From assembly GCA_052389435.1 (NCBI GenBank), contig JBQTIB010000011.1, positions 1-8,744 on the forward strand: a stretch of DNA of 8,744 bases, written 5' to 3'. Source of the stretch: JBQTKD01 sp052389435. Its GTDB lineage: Bacteria > Actinomycetota > Actinomycetes > Sporichthyales > Sporichthyaceae. Of the stretch, positions 1 through 6,062 are shown one piece after another (position 1 is the first letter of the stretch; the number at the start of each line of letters is the position of its first letter). A program made the translations under genes and the position numbers. The notes beneath the pieces were generated by a model that worked only from the letters and a program-made list of their open reading frames with translations, searched no databases and was not told the DNA's origin.

Positions 1-6
1 GCGGCT

Positions 7-291
7 ATGCCCGAGCCGCGTTGCCCCGACCAGCCCCACCCCGACGCGGCCCGCCACGCGCCCGGGACCCGCGCCCGCGCGGCGGCCGCGCTCGCCGCGG
101 CGGGGGTCGCGATCCTGGCCGGCGTCGGCCAGGCCGGCACCGACGCGGCGGGCGCGGAGTCCTGCAGCGACCGGGTGAGCTCCTGGGCCGCCCAGATGGC
201 GCCCCAGACCAACGGCTTCAACAACGAAGAGATCGCCCGCCAGACGGCCGAGGTCCAGAGAGCCGCCGCCGCGGCGTTGGAGCAGTGCTGA
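7..291 (+). CDS. Small secreted-type hypothetical protein (start uncertain, left edge)
   Basis: I do not recognise a named family. The 94-residue product begins with a polar Arg/Pro-rich stretch of about 25 residues. A hydrophobic Ala/Val/Leu/Gly segment follows (about residues 26-42), then AGTDAAGAES, which resembles a signal-peptidase region. The mature part would be only about 45 residues, with one Cys just after the putative cleavage site and one as the last residue (SCSDR near 53, EQC at 94), so a single disulfide is possible. The rest is Gln/Asn/Ala-rich and probably helical (QTAEVQRAAAAALEQC). The frame stays open to base 1, so the true start may lie outside the window, and no ribosome site can be judged for ATG 7. 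Codon use is strongly GC3-biased, which supports coding. A 79-bp gap separates it from the next plus-strand gene. Export is inferred. Confidence 0.5.
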   Translation: MPEPRCPDQPHPDAARHAPGTRARAAAALAAAGVAILAGVGQAGTDAAGAESCSDRVSSWAAQMAPQTNGFNNEEIARQTAEVQRAAAAALEQC

Positions 292-370
292 TCGGTCGCG
301 CGTAGCCAGGCCGCGCCGACGCCGTAGGGCCGCGGCAACTCGTCGCCGTGCCGCCGGGCAGGATGCTGCG

Positions 371-838
371 ATGGACGAGCGCAGACATTCCGAGTCGATC
401 GTGGTGGCCTGTTCGCCGCAATCGCTCTACGAGATGGTGTCCGACGTGACGCGCATGGGCGAGTGGAGCCCGGTGTGCAGGGAGTGTTGGTGGGACGAGG
501 GCGACGGCCCGCGCGAGGGCGCCTGGTTCACCGGCCGCAACGAACTCGACGGGCGGATCTGGGAGACCCGGTCCCTCGTGGTTGCCGCCGACCCGGGCCG
601 CGAGTTCGCCTACAACGTGCTCGGCAACTGGGTGCGCTGGGGCTTCGCGCTCGCTCCCGTCGACGGCGGCACCGAGCTGACGGAGTCGTGGCAGTTCCTC
701 GACGGCGGCGTCGCCGGGTACATCGAACGTTGGGGCGGGGACCAGTGGCAGGCGCGGTTCGCCGAGCGTCGCCAGACCATGCTCGAGGGCATCCCCACCA
801 CTCTCGCGGCGATCAAGGCGGCGGCCGAGGCGCGCTGA
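371..838 (+). CDS. SRPBCC-fold (polyketide cyclase/START-like) protein
   Basis: This 155-residue protein has the length and layout of single-domain SRPBCC proteins of the polyketide cyclase/dehydrase type, which hold a hydrophobic ligand in a deep cavity. The opening strand (SESIVVACSP, residues 7-16) leads into the usual early helix (LYEMVSDVTRMGEWSP, about 19-34). A Gly-rich beta-hairpin follows (GAWFTGRNEL), then WETRSLVVAADPGREFAY (about 64-81), the late strand GGTELTESWQF (99-109) and a long C-terminal helix from about 124. The WSP and TELTESW patterns are typical of the family. AGGA at 360-363, seven bases before ATG 371, supports this start. It ends just before a palindromic element and converges on a minus-strand gene. 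Ligand and reaction are unknown: such proteins include cyclases, lipid carriers and stress proteins. The fold is fairly sure, the function is not. Confidence 0.85.
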   Translation: MDERRHSESIVVACSPQSLYEMVSDVTRMGEWSPVCRECWWDEGDGPREGAWFTGRNELDGRIWETRSLVVAADPGREFAYNVLGNWVRWGFALAPVDGGTELTESWQFLDGGVAGYIERWGGDQWQARFAERRQTMLEGIPTTLAAIKAAAEAR

Positions 839-845
839 GCGCGCC

Positions 846-871
846 GAAAACGCTTCCGCGGAAGCGTTTTC
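846..871. terminator. 26-bp perfect palindrome, probable bidirectional terminator
   Basis: The left half GAAAACGCTTCCG (846-858) and right half CGGAAGCGTTTTC (859-871) are exact reverse complements with no spacer. As RNA, either strand forms a hairpin of about 11-12 bp with a minimal loop, and its 3' side carries a short T run. The element begins 8 bases after the stop of the SRPBCC gene and ends 4 bases before the stop of the minus-strand gene, which suits a shared terminator for convergent genes. The alternative is a dimer-binding operator, because each half has the LacI-operator look (AA..CG..TT). Position favours a terminator. Confidence 0.7.
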
Positions 872-875
872 CGGC

Positions 876-1109
876 CTAGTCGGTAGCTCTCTCGCGGACC
901 GCGTGCCGGCTTTCGCCGTGGTCGCCGTGCTCCACGAGCGAGAGCGTTCGTGCCCCGCCGGCCTGCTCGCTGTACTGCGAGTGGGTCAACGTGCAGTCGA
1001 GCAGATGCGCGTCCACGTGCTCGTTGCGGACCGGTCGCGTCCGGGTCGCGCGGACGCGAGACCCACAGGCGACGCACGGCGGCCCGTCGGAGTAGCGGCG
1101 ATCGTTCAC
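876..1109 (-). CDS. Small CxxC-containing hypothetical protein, in frame after the DUF3263 stop
   Basis: This is a 77-residue product if started at GTG 1109, with no family I recognise. It has Cys12-x2-Cys15 near the N-terminus, then His31, His35, Cys39 and His43. C-x2-C-x19-H-x3-C could bind a metal, but this is inferred from spacing alone. The C-terminal half is hydrophilic and rich in Glu, His and Arg. Third codon positions are mostly G or C, as in neighbouring genes, which supports real coding on this strand. The ribosome site before GTG 1109 is poor. The frame is open upstream for 20 more codons to the TAG that ends the DUF3263 gene (1170-1172), so it could instead be the tail of that gene beyond one amber stop. 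It ends 4 bp from the palindrome at 846-871. Its position suggests co-transcription with the DUF3263 gene. Confidence 0.5.
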   Translation of the reverse strand: MNDRRYSDGPPCVACGSRVRATRTRPVRNEHVDAHLLDCTLTHSQYSEQAGGARTLSLVEHGDHGESRHAVRERATD

Positions 1110-1169
1110 CCGAGCGAGTCCACGATGCGGGCGGGCGCGGATGCCGTGGTCGAGGAGCTCATAGGCGAT

Positions 1170-1493
1170 CTAGAGGCCGGTTCTGTGCGGACGCCGCTGC
1201 TCGCCCAGGCGGCGAAGGCGGTTCACGAGCAGTGGGTCCTCGACGTACGCGTCCGGCTCGTCGAGCAGGCGCGCGAGCCGCTGGAAGTAGCTCGCCGGCG
1301 ACATTTCGAAGACCTCGACGATCGCCGTCTCCCGCGTACCGCTGTACCGGAACCAGTCGTGCTCGAACGCGAGGATTCGACGGTCCAGTTCGGTGAGCAT
1401 GCGCTCAGCATCGTGAGGTCGCCCGACCACAACCCCAACGCCGGTGAAGCGGATCCTGAACTGCACGCACGTAGTTCGCGTCGTGACCGTCAT
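1170..1493 (-). CDS. DUF3263 domain protein
   Basis: Residues about 36-101 of this 107-residue protein match the actinobacterial DUF3263 family. The segment LDRRILAFEHDWFRYSGTRE (36-55) is followed by AIVEVFEMSPASYFQRLARL and then DPLLVNRLRRLGEQRR (86-101). The family is a small helical module whose middle resembles a helix-turn-helix (short helix, MSPASYFQ, helix). A DNA-binding role is therefore plausible, but it is not established to my knowledge. The start at ATG 1493 is supported by GAGGA (rc of 1497-1501), five bases before it. ATG 1400 (Met32) would give a more family-like length but lacks a visible ribosome site. The N-terminal 31 residues (Thr/Val/Arg-rich, one Cys) have no family counterpart I can name. 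A strong hairpin lies directly upstream, and a same-frame ORF follows the TAG stop. Homology is by recognition, not search. Confidence 0.85.
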   Translation of the reverse strand: MTVTTRTTCVQFRIRFTGVGVVVGRPHDAERMLTELDRRILAFEHDWFRYSGTRETAIVEVFEMSPASYFQRLARLLDEPDAYVEDPLLVNRLRRLGEQRRPHRTGL

Positions 1494-1503
1494 GTCGTCC
1501 TCG

Positions 1504-1538
1504 CCGGTGCCCCTCGCCCGGTGGGCAAGGGGCGCCGG
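1504..1538 (-). terminator. Strong hairpin after the serine hydrolase gene
   Basis: The core arms GCCCCTCGCCC (1509-1519) and GGGCAAGGGGC (1523-1533) pair over 10 of 11 positions around a GGT loop, with one C/A mismatch. Flanking CCGG sequences (1504-1507 and 1535-1538) extend the stem past a G-T pair. It starts 11 bases beyond the hydrolase stop in the minus direction, as expected for an intrinsic terminator of the GC-rich type without a T run. It also ends only 2-3 bases before the ribosome site of the DUF3263 gene, so it could instead tune read-through or translation of that gene. Confidence 0.6.
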
Positions 1539-1549
1539 ATGCCGTGGCG

Positions 1550-3076
1550 TCAGCCGTTCGGTCGAGACTCGATCCGGGCCGTGCCTACCTGTGCGGGAGC
1601 GATTCCGGCGAAGGTGCGCGGGACGTCGCTCATCCAGCGGACGTTGCCGCCGTTGGTCTCGCCCTCACAGCCGGCCACGGTGCAGCCGGTCGGAGCCGCG
1701 GAGCCGAGAGCTAGGTAGGAGCCAGGCCCCTCGACGCTCGGGTCAAAGGTCTCCCAGTCGACGTTCAGCGTAGGCGCCTCGGTGTCGAACACGCCGTCCT
1801 TGTTCGAGATCAGCGACTTCTGGGCAGCCGTCATGTTGGTGACGCCGCTCATCAGCTTGGTGAAGAAGTTGAAGTAGCCCTGGCCGAATGGGGCTCCGAT
1901 CTGGGAGCCCATCGCCCCGTCGTTCGGCAGGTTCTGCACGGTGTCCGGGGCGGTCTCGCCGGTCCGGGTGATCACCATGCCCAGGCTCGGGATCACGAAG
2001 GTGTGCTGGCCGTGGTAGCCGAAGCTCAGGTACATGTCCGACGGCGCCGAGGTGATCCACGCGCCGGGCTTTTCGACCTGCTTGCGGGCGAACAGGTTCG
2101 CGTCGAACTGCTTCTCGCCGGCCTTGCAGCGGTTGAGCCACACCATGAACCCGTTGCCGCAGTTCGCCTTCGAACCGACCCGCAACTGCTTCATGTAGCT
2201 GGAGTCGATCAGCCGTTCGCCCTGGAAGACGCCGTTGTTGCGCATGACCTCGCCCAGGCGACCGAACTCCAACGGACGAAGGAACAGCTGCGAGTAGCCG
2301 AGGGTGTTGCCGGAGCGGTCGCGCTGCCACCAGTACGCCGAGGCGGGGATGCCGAGCTTGTTGAAGAACTCCTTCTGCGCGAAGTCCTGGTAGTCCTGCC
2401 CACCGCGTTGCTTGATCAGGGCCCGCTGCACCACATAGGTCAGCAACGACGGGGTGGTCTGGTCGTACCAGAAGTACTGGCCAGGGGTGTTCACCAGCGG
2501 CGCGGCCATGGCCTCGCGCGGCCGGGAGATGTCGCCGAAGAAGTTGAGCCCGCGGACCCAGTTCATGTCCAGTCCGGTGGTCATGTTGAGCACGTGCCGG
2601 ACCTTGATGGCCCGGTGCGCCGCGTCGCCGAGGCCCTCGGGCAGGTAGTCGCCGATGGGCGCGTCGACCTTGATCAGGCCTTGCCTGACGGCCACTCCCG
2701 CGACGAGGGCGTTGACCGTCTTGGTTTGGCTCCAGTTCTGTCGCGGGATGCGCTCCAGCAGTGGGTCGCGACCGCTCTCGGCGACGAGGCAACCGTTGCG
2801 GAACACCTTGACCGTCTCGGAGTTCTCCGAGGTCCAGTAGTCGACGGCCGCCTTCAGCTTGGCGGAGTCCAGACCGACGGCCTCCGGTGAACTGACGGGG
2901 TACTCCGCGGTGCGCGTCATGGCGCACGCGGCGTCGTCGCCGGCGAACGTGCGAGCCAGGGGGAGGGCCGGAAGCTCTCCGGTGTCCGCCTGCGCCGAGC
3001 CGCCGGGCAGTGCAACGAGGGATAGTCCAGTGGCAGCGGCAGTCGCCAGCGCCGCGATGCGCTTACCGGTGTTCAT
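1550..3076 (-). CDS. Exported serine hydrolase, beta-lactamase/NylB-like fold
   Basis: This 508-residue protein belongs to the class C beta-lactamase-related serine hydrolases, which act on amide or ester bonds outside the cytoplasm. A Sec-type signal is visible: MNTGKR, a hydrophobic core (about 7-25), and AQA before Asp31. The nucleophile motif is S116-Q-T-K119 within NWSQTKTVNALVAG. Next come LIKVDAPIGDYLPE (134-147), a typical segment of the fold, and the expected YxN site, here Y204-D-Q206 (FWYDQTTPSLLTYVVQ). In the KTG-box place is GYHGQHTFVIPSLGMVIT (353-370), as in 6-aminohexanoate-dimer hydrolase-type enzymes. Six cysteines (51, 96, 306, 317, 465, 470) could form disulfides. The C-terminal 100 or so residues exceed the usual fold length. 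ATG 3076 has AAGGAG four bases upstream. The substrate is unknown: esterase, amidase and D-aminopeptidase activities all occur in this superfamily. No linked pathway gene is visible. Confidence 0.9.
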   Translation of the reverse strand: MNTGKRIAALATAAATGLSLVALPGGSAQADTGELPALPLARTFAGDDAACAMTRTAEYPVSSPEAVGLDSAKLKAAVDYWTSENSETVKVFRNGCLVAESGRDPLLERIPRQNWSQTKTVNALVAGVAVRQGLIKVDAPIGDYLPEGLGDAAHRAIKVRHVLNMTTGLDMNWVRGLNFFGDISRPREAMAAPLVNTPGQYFWYDQTTPSLLTYVVQRALIKQRGGQDYQDFAQKEFFNKLGIPASAYWWQRDRSGNTLGYSQLFLRPLEFGRLGEVMRNNGVFQGERLIDSSYMKQLRVGSKANCGNGFMVWLNRCKAGEKQFDANLFARKQVEKPGAWITSAPSDMYLSFGYHGQHTFVIPSLGMVITRTGETAPDTVQNLPNDGAMGSQIGAPFGQGYFNFFTKLMSGVTNMTAAQKSLISNKDGVFDTEAPTLNVDWETFDPSVEGPGSYLALGSAAPTGCTVAGCEGETNGGNVRWMSDVPRTFAGIAPAQVGTARIESRPNG

Positions 3077-3222
3077 GGTGCTCCTTGGGGTCTCGGGACG
3101 TCCGGCGTCGTTCCGGCGGCGGCGGGGGCGCCGAGGGTGCCGACGACGATTCGGTGCGACCGAGGGCCGGCGCAGGTGCGCCGGGTCGCAACGACTACAT
3201 GGGTGGAGCCTCGGTGCATCGC

Positions 3223-3240
3223 CCGGTGACGTGCCACCGG
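3223..3240 (-). repeat. Inverted repeat CCGGTG-N6-CACCGG
   Basis: Arms CCGGTG (3223-3228) and CACCGG (3235-3240) flank the spacer ACGTGC. It sits just downstream (minus direction) of the first hairpin after the GAF-LuxR gene. It may be the second of two tandem terminator stems, or an operator upstream of the serine hydrolase. Sequence alone does not separate these two readings. Confidence 0.35.
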
Positions 3241-3241
3241 C

Positions 3242-3261
3242 CTACCAACCAGAGTTGGTGG
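3242..3261 (-). terminator. Small hairpin directly after the GAF-LuxR regulator gene
   Basis: Arms ACCAAC (3244-3249) and GTTGGT (3254-3259) pair around a CAGA loop. A G-T pair and a C-G pair extend the stem to 3242-3261. It abuts the TAA stop (3262-3264) of the regulator gene on the minus strand. There is no T run, and stability is modest. Confidence 0.45.
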
Positions 3262-4095
3262 TTAGGGAAGCAGGCCTGCGCGTCGAGCCGCGGCCACCGC
3301 CTGCATGCGGCTGCGGACACCGAGCTTGCGGGTCGCGGAGTGCAGGTACGCCTTGACGGTCGATTCGGTAAGTCCCAGGCGTTCGGCGATGTCTGCGTTG
3401 CTGCAGGCCGCGGCGACCTGGATCAGCACATCCACCTCCCGTGGGCTCAGAGCGAGCGCAGGGCTGGTGCCTTGCTCGCTTCGCCCCGTCCCGTCGGCCA
3501 GGCGATGCATGAGGTCGTCGATCATCTGACGCGTCGTCCCGTCCGCGGACGCGCGGATCAAGCCGAGTTCCGCGTGAAGGTCCGTCACCGTCTGCGCGCC
3601 GACGGAGACCGGGGGTGCCTGCAGGCGCGCCTGCGCAAGGCGACGCTCCACCTCGGCGGTGACGGCCGCGTCGTGCATGAGCCGCTGTGCGACGAGCACC
3701 GCGCGGTCCAACAGGCGGTCCCCGGGCATGCCCGGCTCGCGGATCCCGCCGTACATGACGCCGTGGACGCCGTAGGCGCTGCGGATTGGGACGCAGAGCA
3801 TGCCGCGGAGTCCCTCGGCGCGGACGGCCGCCTCGTAGTGGCGTGTGATGCCCTTGGCCGAGTAGTAGTCGTGGACGCGCATCGGTCGCCCGGTCGCCAA
3901 CGCCTTGCCGCCGAGACCGAGGCCGTGGCCCAGCGACAGATTGCGCAGACCGTCGGTGGTAGCGCCGATGAACGACGAAAGACGCACCGGCTCGTCCACC
4001 GGTGCCAGGCCACCGAACACGACGTCGAAGCCTGTGACCTGCCGCAACTCGTGCAGATACGGGGTCAGCGACGGAGCGGTCGGCCCCACACTCAT
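3262..4095 (-). CDS. GAF-LuxR transcriptional regulator, divergent from the acyl-CoA synthetase
   Basis: This 277-residue regulator has two parts. Residues about 10-145 form a GAF-like sensor domain, best seen in GHGLGLGGKALATGRP (56-71), VHDYY (74-78), the turn EGLRGMLCVPI (94-104) and YGVHGVMYGG. Residues about 214-277 form a LuxR-type helix-turn-helix: LSPREVDVLIQVA, then SNADIAERLGLTESTVKAYL (232-251) and ATRKLGVRSR. There is no receiver domain, so control is presumably by a ligand bound to the GAF domain rather than by phosphorylation; this is inferred. I chose ATG 4095 because a GGGA lies three bases upstream and because the frame further upstream runs antisense through the ligase. The gene is divergent from the ligase-transporter pair with a 174-bp gap, the usual arrangement for a local regulator. 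Whether it activates or represses, and its ligand, are unknown. Confidence 0.88.
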   Translation of the reverse strand: MSVGPTAPSLTPYLHELRQVTGFDVVFGGLAPVDEPVRLSSFIGATTDGLRNLSLGHGLGLGGKALATGRPMRVHDYYSAKGITRHYEAAVRAEGLRGMLCVPIRSAYGVHGVMYGGIREPGMPGDRLLDRAVLVAQRLMHDAAVTAEVERRLAQARLQAPPVSVGAQTVTDLHAELGLIRASADGTTRQMIDDLMHRLADGTGRSEQGTSPALALSPREVDVLIQVAAACSNADIAERLGLTESTVKAYLHSATRKLGVRSRMQAVAAARRAGLLP

Positions 4096-4269
4096 ACGTC
4101 CCAGCTTCGTAACAGCGGCGCCGAATTGCAAGGGCTGTGTCCATCGGACCGGCCGCTTGGGGGTGTCGCCCCCCAACTTTCGCTGGTAGGCGGGGTGCGC
4201 GCGGCCGGAGGTGCCAGTGAGGCTGACGCCCTCTTCTCCCCGGCCCGCAACGATCGATGGGACGCGCCG
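4096..4269. promoter_or_regulatory. Divergent intergenic region: promoters of the regulator and the ligase
   Basis: The 174 bp between two divergent starts should hold both promoters. I could not assign -35/-10 boxes with confidence. TTGCAA on the minus strand (about 4125-4130) is a possible -35 for the regulator, but no -10 at good spacing follows. The clearest element is the G-tract inverted repeat at 4157-4176. GGGA at 4259-4262 is a fair ribosome site for the ligase ATG at 4270. Confidence 0.6.
4157..4176. promoter_or_regulatory. Candidate operator TTGGGGG-N6-CCCCCAA
   Basis: Perfect 7-bp arms TTGGGGG (4157-4163) and CCCCCAA (4170-4176) flank TGTCGC. The element lies near the middle of the divergent region, 62 bp from the regulator start and 94 bp from the ligase start. 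That is a fitting place for a dimeric regulator to control both directions. Binding by the neighbouring GAF-LuxR protein is inference. It could instead be a hairpin in the ligase leader. Confidence 0.4.
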
Positions 4270-5994
4270 ATGACCACCGTCACGCCCAGTTCGGCCCACA
4301 CGCACGTCGACGCTCACCTGCGCTACCGCGCCGCCCGCGATCTGTTGCTGGACTGCGGGGGCGACCGCCCGCGCGCCGAAGCGCTGTTCGCGTGGCCGGA
4401 TCTCGGAGCCACGTTCAACTGGGCCCACGACTGGTTCGACGTCATCGCGATCGAGAACGACCGTCCGGCGCTGCGAATCGCGTTGCCGAGTGGCGAAGTC
4501 GAGAGCTATTCCTTCCGTGAACTCGCGATGCGTTCGAACCAGGTGGCACGCCTGCTGGCGCGGGCAGGCGTGCGGCGCGGAGACGCGGTGCTCGTCGTGC
4601 TCGGCAACCAGGTCGAGCTGTGGGAGTCGATGCTCGGCGCCATGAAGCTCGGCGCCGTCCTGATGCCGACCACGACCGCGGTGACGCCGACGGATCTGAC
4701 GGACCGTATGACTCGATCCGGGGCCCGTGCGGTAATCGCCGACGGAGCGTCGGCCGCCAAGTTCGACGGGCTCGACGTGGACTTCGTCGGGATCGTCGTC
4801 GACGAGGAACGAGCGGGTTGGACGGCGTTCGCGGACTCGTTCGCGGAGTCCGCGAGTTCGGTTCCGCATCCGTTGACCGGCTGCGACGACCGCCTGCTGC
4901 TGTACTTCACCTCGGGCACCACGAGCCGCCCGAAGATGGTCGAGCACACGCAGGTGTCCTACCCTGTCGGGCATCTGACCACGATGTACTGGCTGGGGTT
5001 GCGGCCGGGCGACGTCCACCTCAACATCAGCTCGCCGGGCTGGGCCAAGCACGCGTGGAGCTGCTTCTTCGCGCCGTGGATAGCCGAGGCGACGGTGCAC
5101 GTGCTCTCCTACGCCAAGTTCGACGCCGCCGCGCTGCTCGAGGTCCTGCGCCGCGACGAGGTCACGTCGATCTGCGCCCCGCCGACGGTCTGGCGCATGC
5201 TCATCAGGGCCGACCTCGGCGAACGCCCGCGCGAGCTGCGGGAAGGCATCGCCGCCGGCGAGCCGCTCAACCCCGAGGTGATCGAGCAGATCGATCGAGC
5301 CTGGGGGATTGGACTGCGGGACGGATTCGGCCAGACGGAGACCACCGCTCTGGTGGGCAACTGTCCGGGCGAGGCAGTGAGGCCCGGAAGCATGGGCCGG
5401 CCCCTGCCGGGAGTTTCCGTCGTTCTGGTCGACCCCGTGTCCGGAACTCGCCGGGCCGACGAAGGCGAACTGTGCCTCGACCTGTCCGCGGCACCACTCA
5501 ATCTGATGACCCGTTACGTCGACGATCCAGAGCGCGACCGCGAAGCCCGCACCGGTGGGGTCTACCACACCGGGGACCTCGTTTCCCGGGACGAGGGCGG
5601 CTACTTGACCTACGTCGGCCGCAGCGACGACGTGTTCAAAGCCTCGGACTACAAGGTCTCGCCCTTCGAGTTGGAGAGCGCGCTCGTGGAGCATCCCGCG
5701 GTTCTCGAGGCCGCCGTCGTGCCCGCGCCGGACCCTGTCCGCCTGGCCGTACCCAAGGCCTACGTCGCCCTGGCCCCGGGTTGGCAACCCGACGAGGCCA
5801 CCGCGACCGCGATCCTCGCCCACGCCCGTGCTGTGCTGCCGCCCTATCTGAGGGTGCGTCGGTTGGAGTTCGCCGAGCTCCCCAAGACCATCTCCGGCAA
5901 GATCCGCCGCGTCGAGTTGCGGGCGCGGGAGGAGAACGACCCCGCCGGTGCGGCCGCCCGCGAGTACCGCGACGACCTGCTCGACAAGAGGTGA
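4270..5994 (+). CDS. AMP-forming acyl-CoA synthetase (medium-chain/aromatic acid type)
   Basis: This 574-residue enzyme joins a carboxylic acid to CoA through an acyl-AMP, consuming ATP. All core motifs of the adenylate-forming superfamily are present. The phosphate loop is YFTSGTTSRPK (212-222). DGFGQTE (351-357) is the A5 motif and YHTGD (432-436) carries the ribose-binding Asp. The hinge GRSDDVFKASDYKVSP spans 450-465, and PKTISGK (538-544) supplies the catalytic Lys544. The N-terminal FNWAHDWFDV and the segment HLNISSPGWAKHAW (250-263) point to the medium-chain acyl-CoA synthetase branch, which also includes aryl acid ligases. Ser219 in place of the more common Gly of the P-loop is, as I recall, normal in this branch. 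The start at ATG 4270 has GGGA seven bases upstream and fits family length. The enzyme should be cytosolic. It is followed after 68 bp by a transporter and is divergent from a regulator, so the acid is probably imported from outside. Substrate unknown. Confidence 0.93.
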   Translation: MTTVTPSSAHTHVDAHLRYRAARDLLLDCGGDRPRAEALFAWPDLGATFNWAHDWFDVIAIENDRPALRIALPSGEVESYSFRELAMRSNQVARLLARAGVRRGDAVLVVLGNQVELWESMLGAMKLGAVLMPTTTAVTPTDLTDRMTRSGARAVIADGASAAKFDGLDVDFVGIVVDEERAGWTAFADSFAESASSVPHPLTGCDDRLLLYFTSGTTSRPKMVEHTQVSYPVGHLTTMYWLGLRPGDVHLNISSPGWAKHAWSCFFAPWIAEATVHVLSYAKFDAAALLEVLRRDEVTSICAPPTVWRMLIRADLGERPRELREGIAAGEPLNPEVIEQIDRAWGIGLRDGFGQTETTALVGNCPGEAVRPGSMGRPLPGVSVVLVDPVSGTRRADEGELCLDLSAAPLNLMTRYVDDPERDREARTGGVYHTGDLVSRDEGGYLTYVGRSDDVFKASDYKVSPFELESALVEHPAVLEAAVVPAPDPVRLAVPKAYVALAPGWQPDEATATAILAHARAVLPPYLRVRRLEFAELPKTISGKIRRVELRAREENDPAGAAAREYRDDLLDKR

Positions 5995-6014
5995 GGCGCC
6001 GGGCCCTTGGCGCC
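5995..6014 (+). repeat. Intercistronic inverted repeat GGCGCC-N8-GGCGCC
   Basis: Two copies of the palindromic hexamer GGCGCC (5995-6000 and 6009-6014) flank GGGCCCTT, immediately after the ligase stop. As RNA the copies can pair into a 6-bp stem. In a 68-bp gap between two same-strand genes that look functionally linked, this could be a weak terminator, an mRNA-stability stem or chance. There is no T run. Confidence 0.35.
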
Positions 6015-6052
6015 GTGCCGAACCAACGAACTGATTGTCCGTCACTTCGACT

Positions 6053-6057
6053 GGGAG
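6053..6057 (+). promoter_or_regulatory. Ribosome binding site fixing a TTG start
   Basis: GGGAG lies five bases before TTG 6063. No comparable site precedes the later in-frame candidates GTG 6096 or ATG 6102. This is the main reason for choosing the TTG start of the transporter gene. Confidence 0.6.
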
Positions 6058-6062
6058 CAGCG

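Larger units (their letters stand above)
3077..3261. promoter_or_regulatory. Leader/promoter region of the serine hydrolase, with luxR-type gene terminators
   Basis: This 185-bp gap separates two minus-strand genes. It must hold the promoter of the hydrolase unless read-through from the regulator supplies transcription. I could not place a convincing -35/-10 pair. The half nearest the hydrolase is very rich in G and C. The half nearest the regulator carries two inverted repeats, listed separately. The ribosome site AAGGAG (rc of 3081-3086) is the only clear signal at the hydrolase end. Confidence 0.4.

Noticed and set aside
903..1718. Long plus-strand reading frame opposite the DUF3263 gene and hydrolase 3' end
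   Set aside because: The minus strand carries recognisable DUF3263 and hydrolase sequence with ribosome sites. The plus-strand frame is an antisense shadow typical of GC-rich DNA.
4125..4130. TTGCAA as a -35 box for the regulator gene
   Set aside because: No -10-like hexamer is found at 16-19 bp, so I do not call a promoter.
3010..4269. Extension of the acyl-CoA synthetase frame upstream to 3010
   Set aside because: It runs antisense through the GAF-LuxR gene and has no family resemblance. ATG 4270 has a ribosome site and gives normal enzyme length.
4620..6062. Extension of the transporter frame upstream into the ligase gene
   Set aside because: The upstream part is an out-of-frame shadow of the ligase. 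The membrane protein begins near TTG 6063 with a ribosome site.
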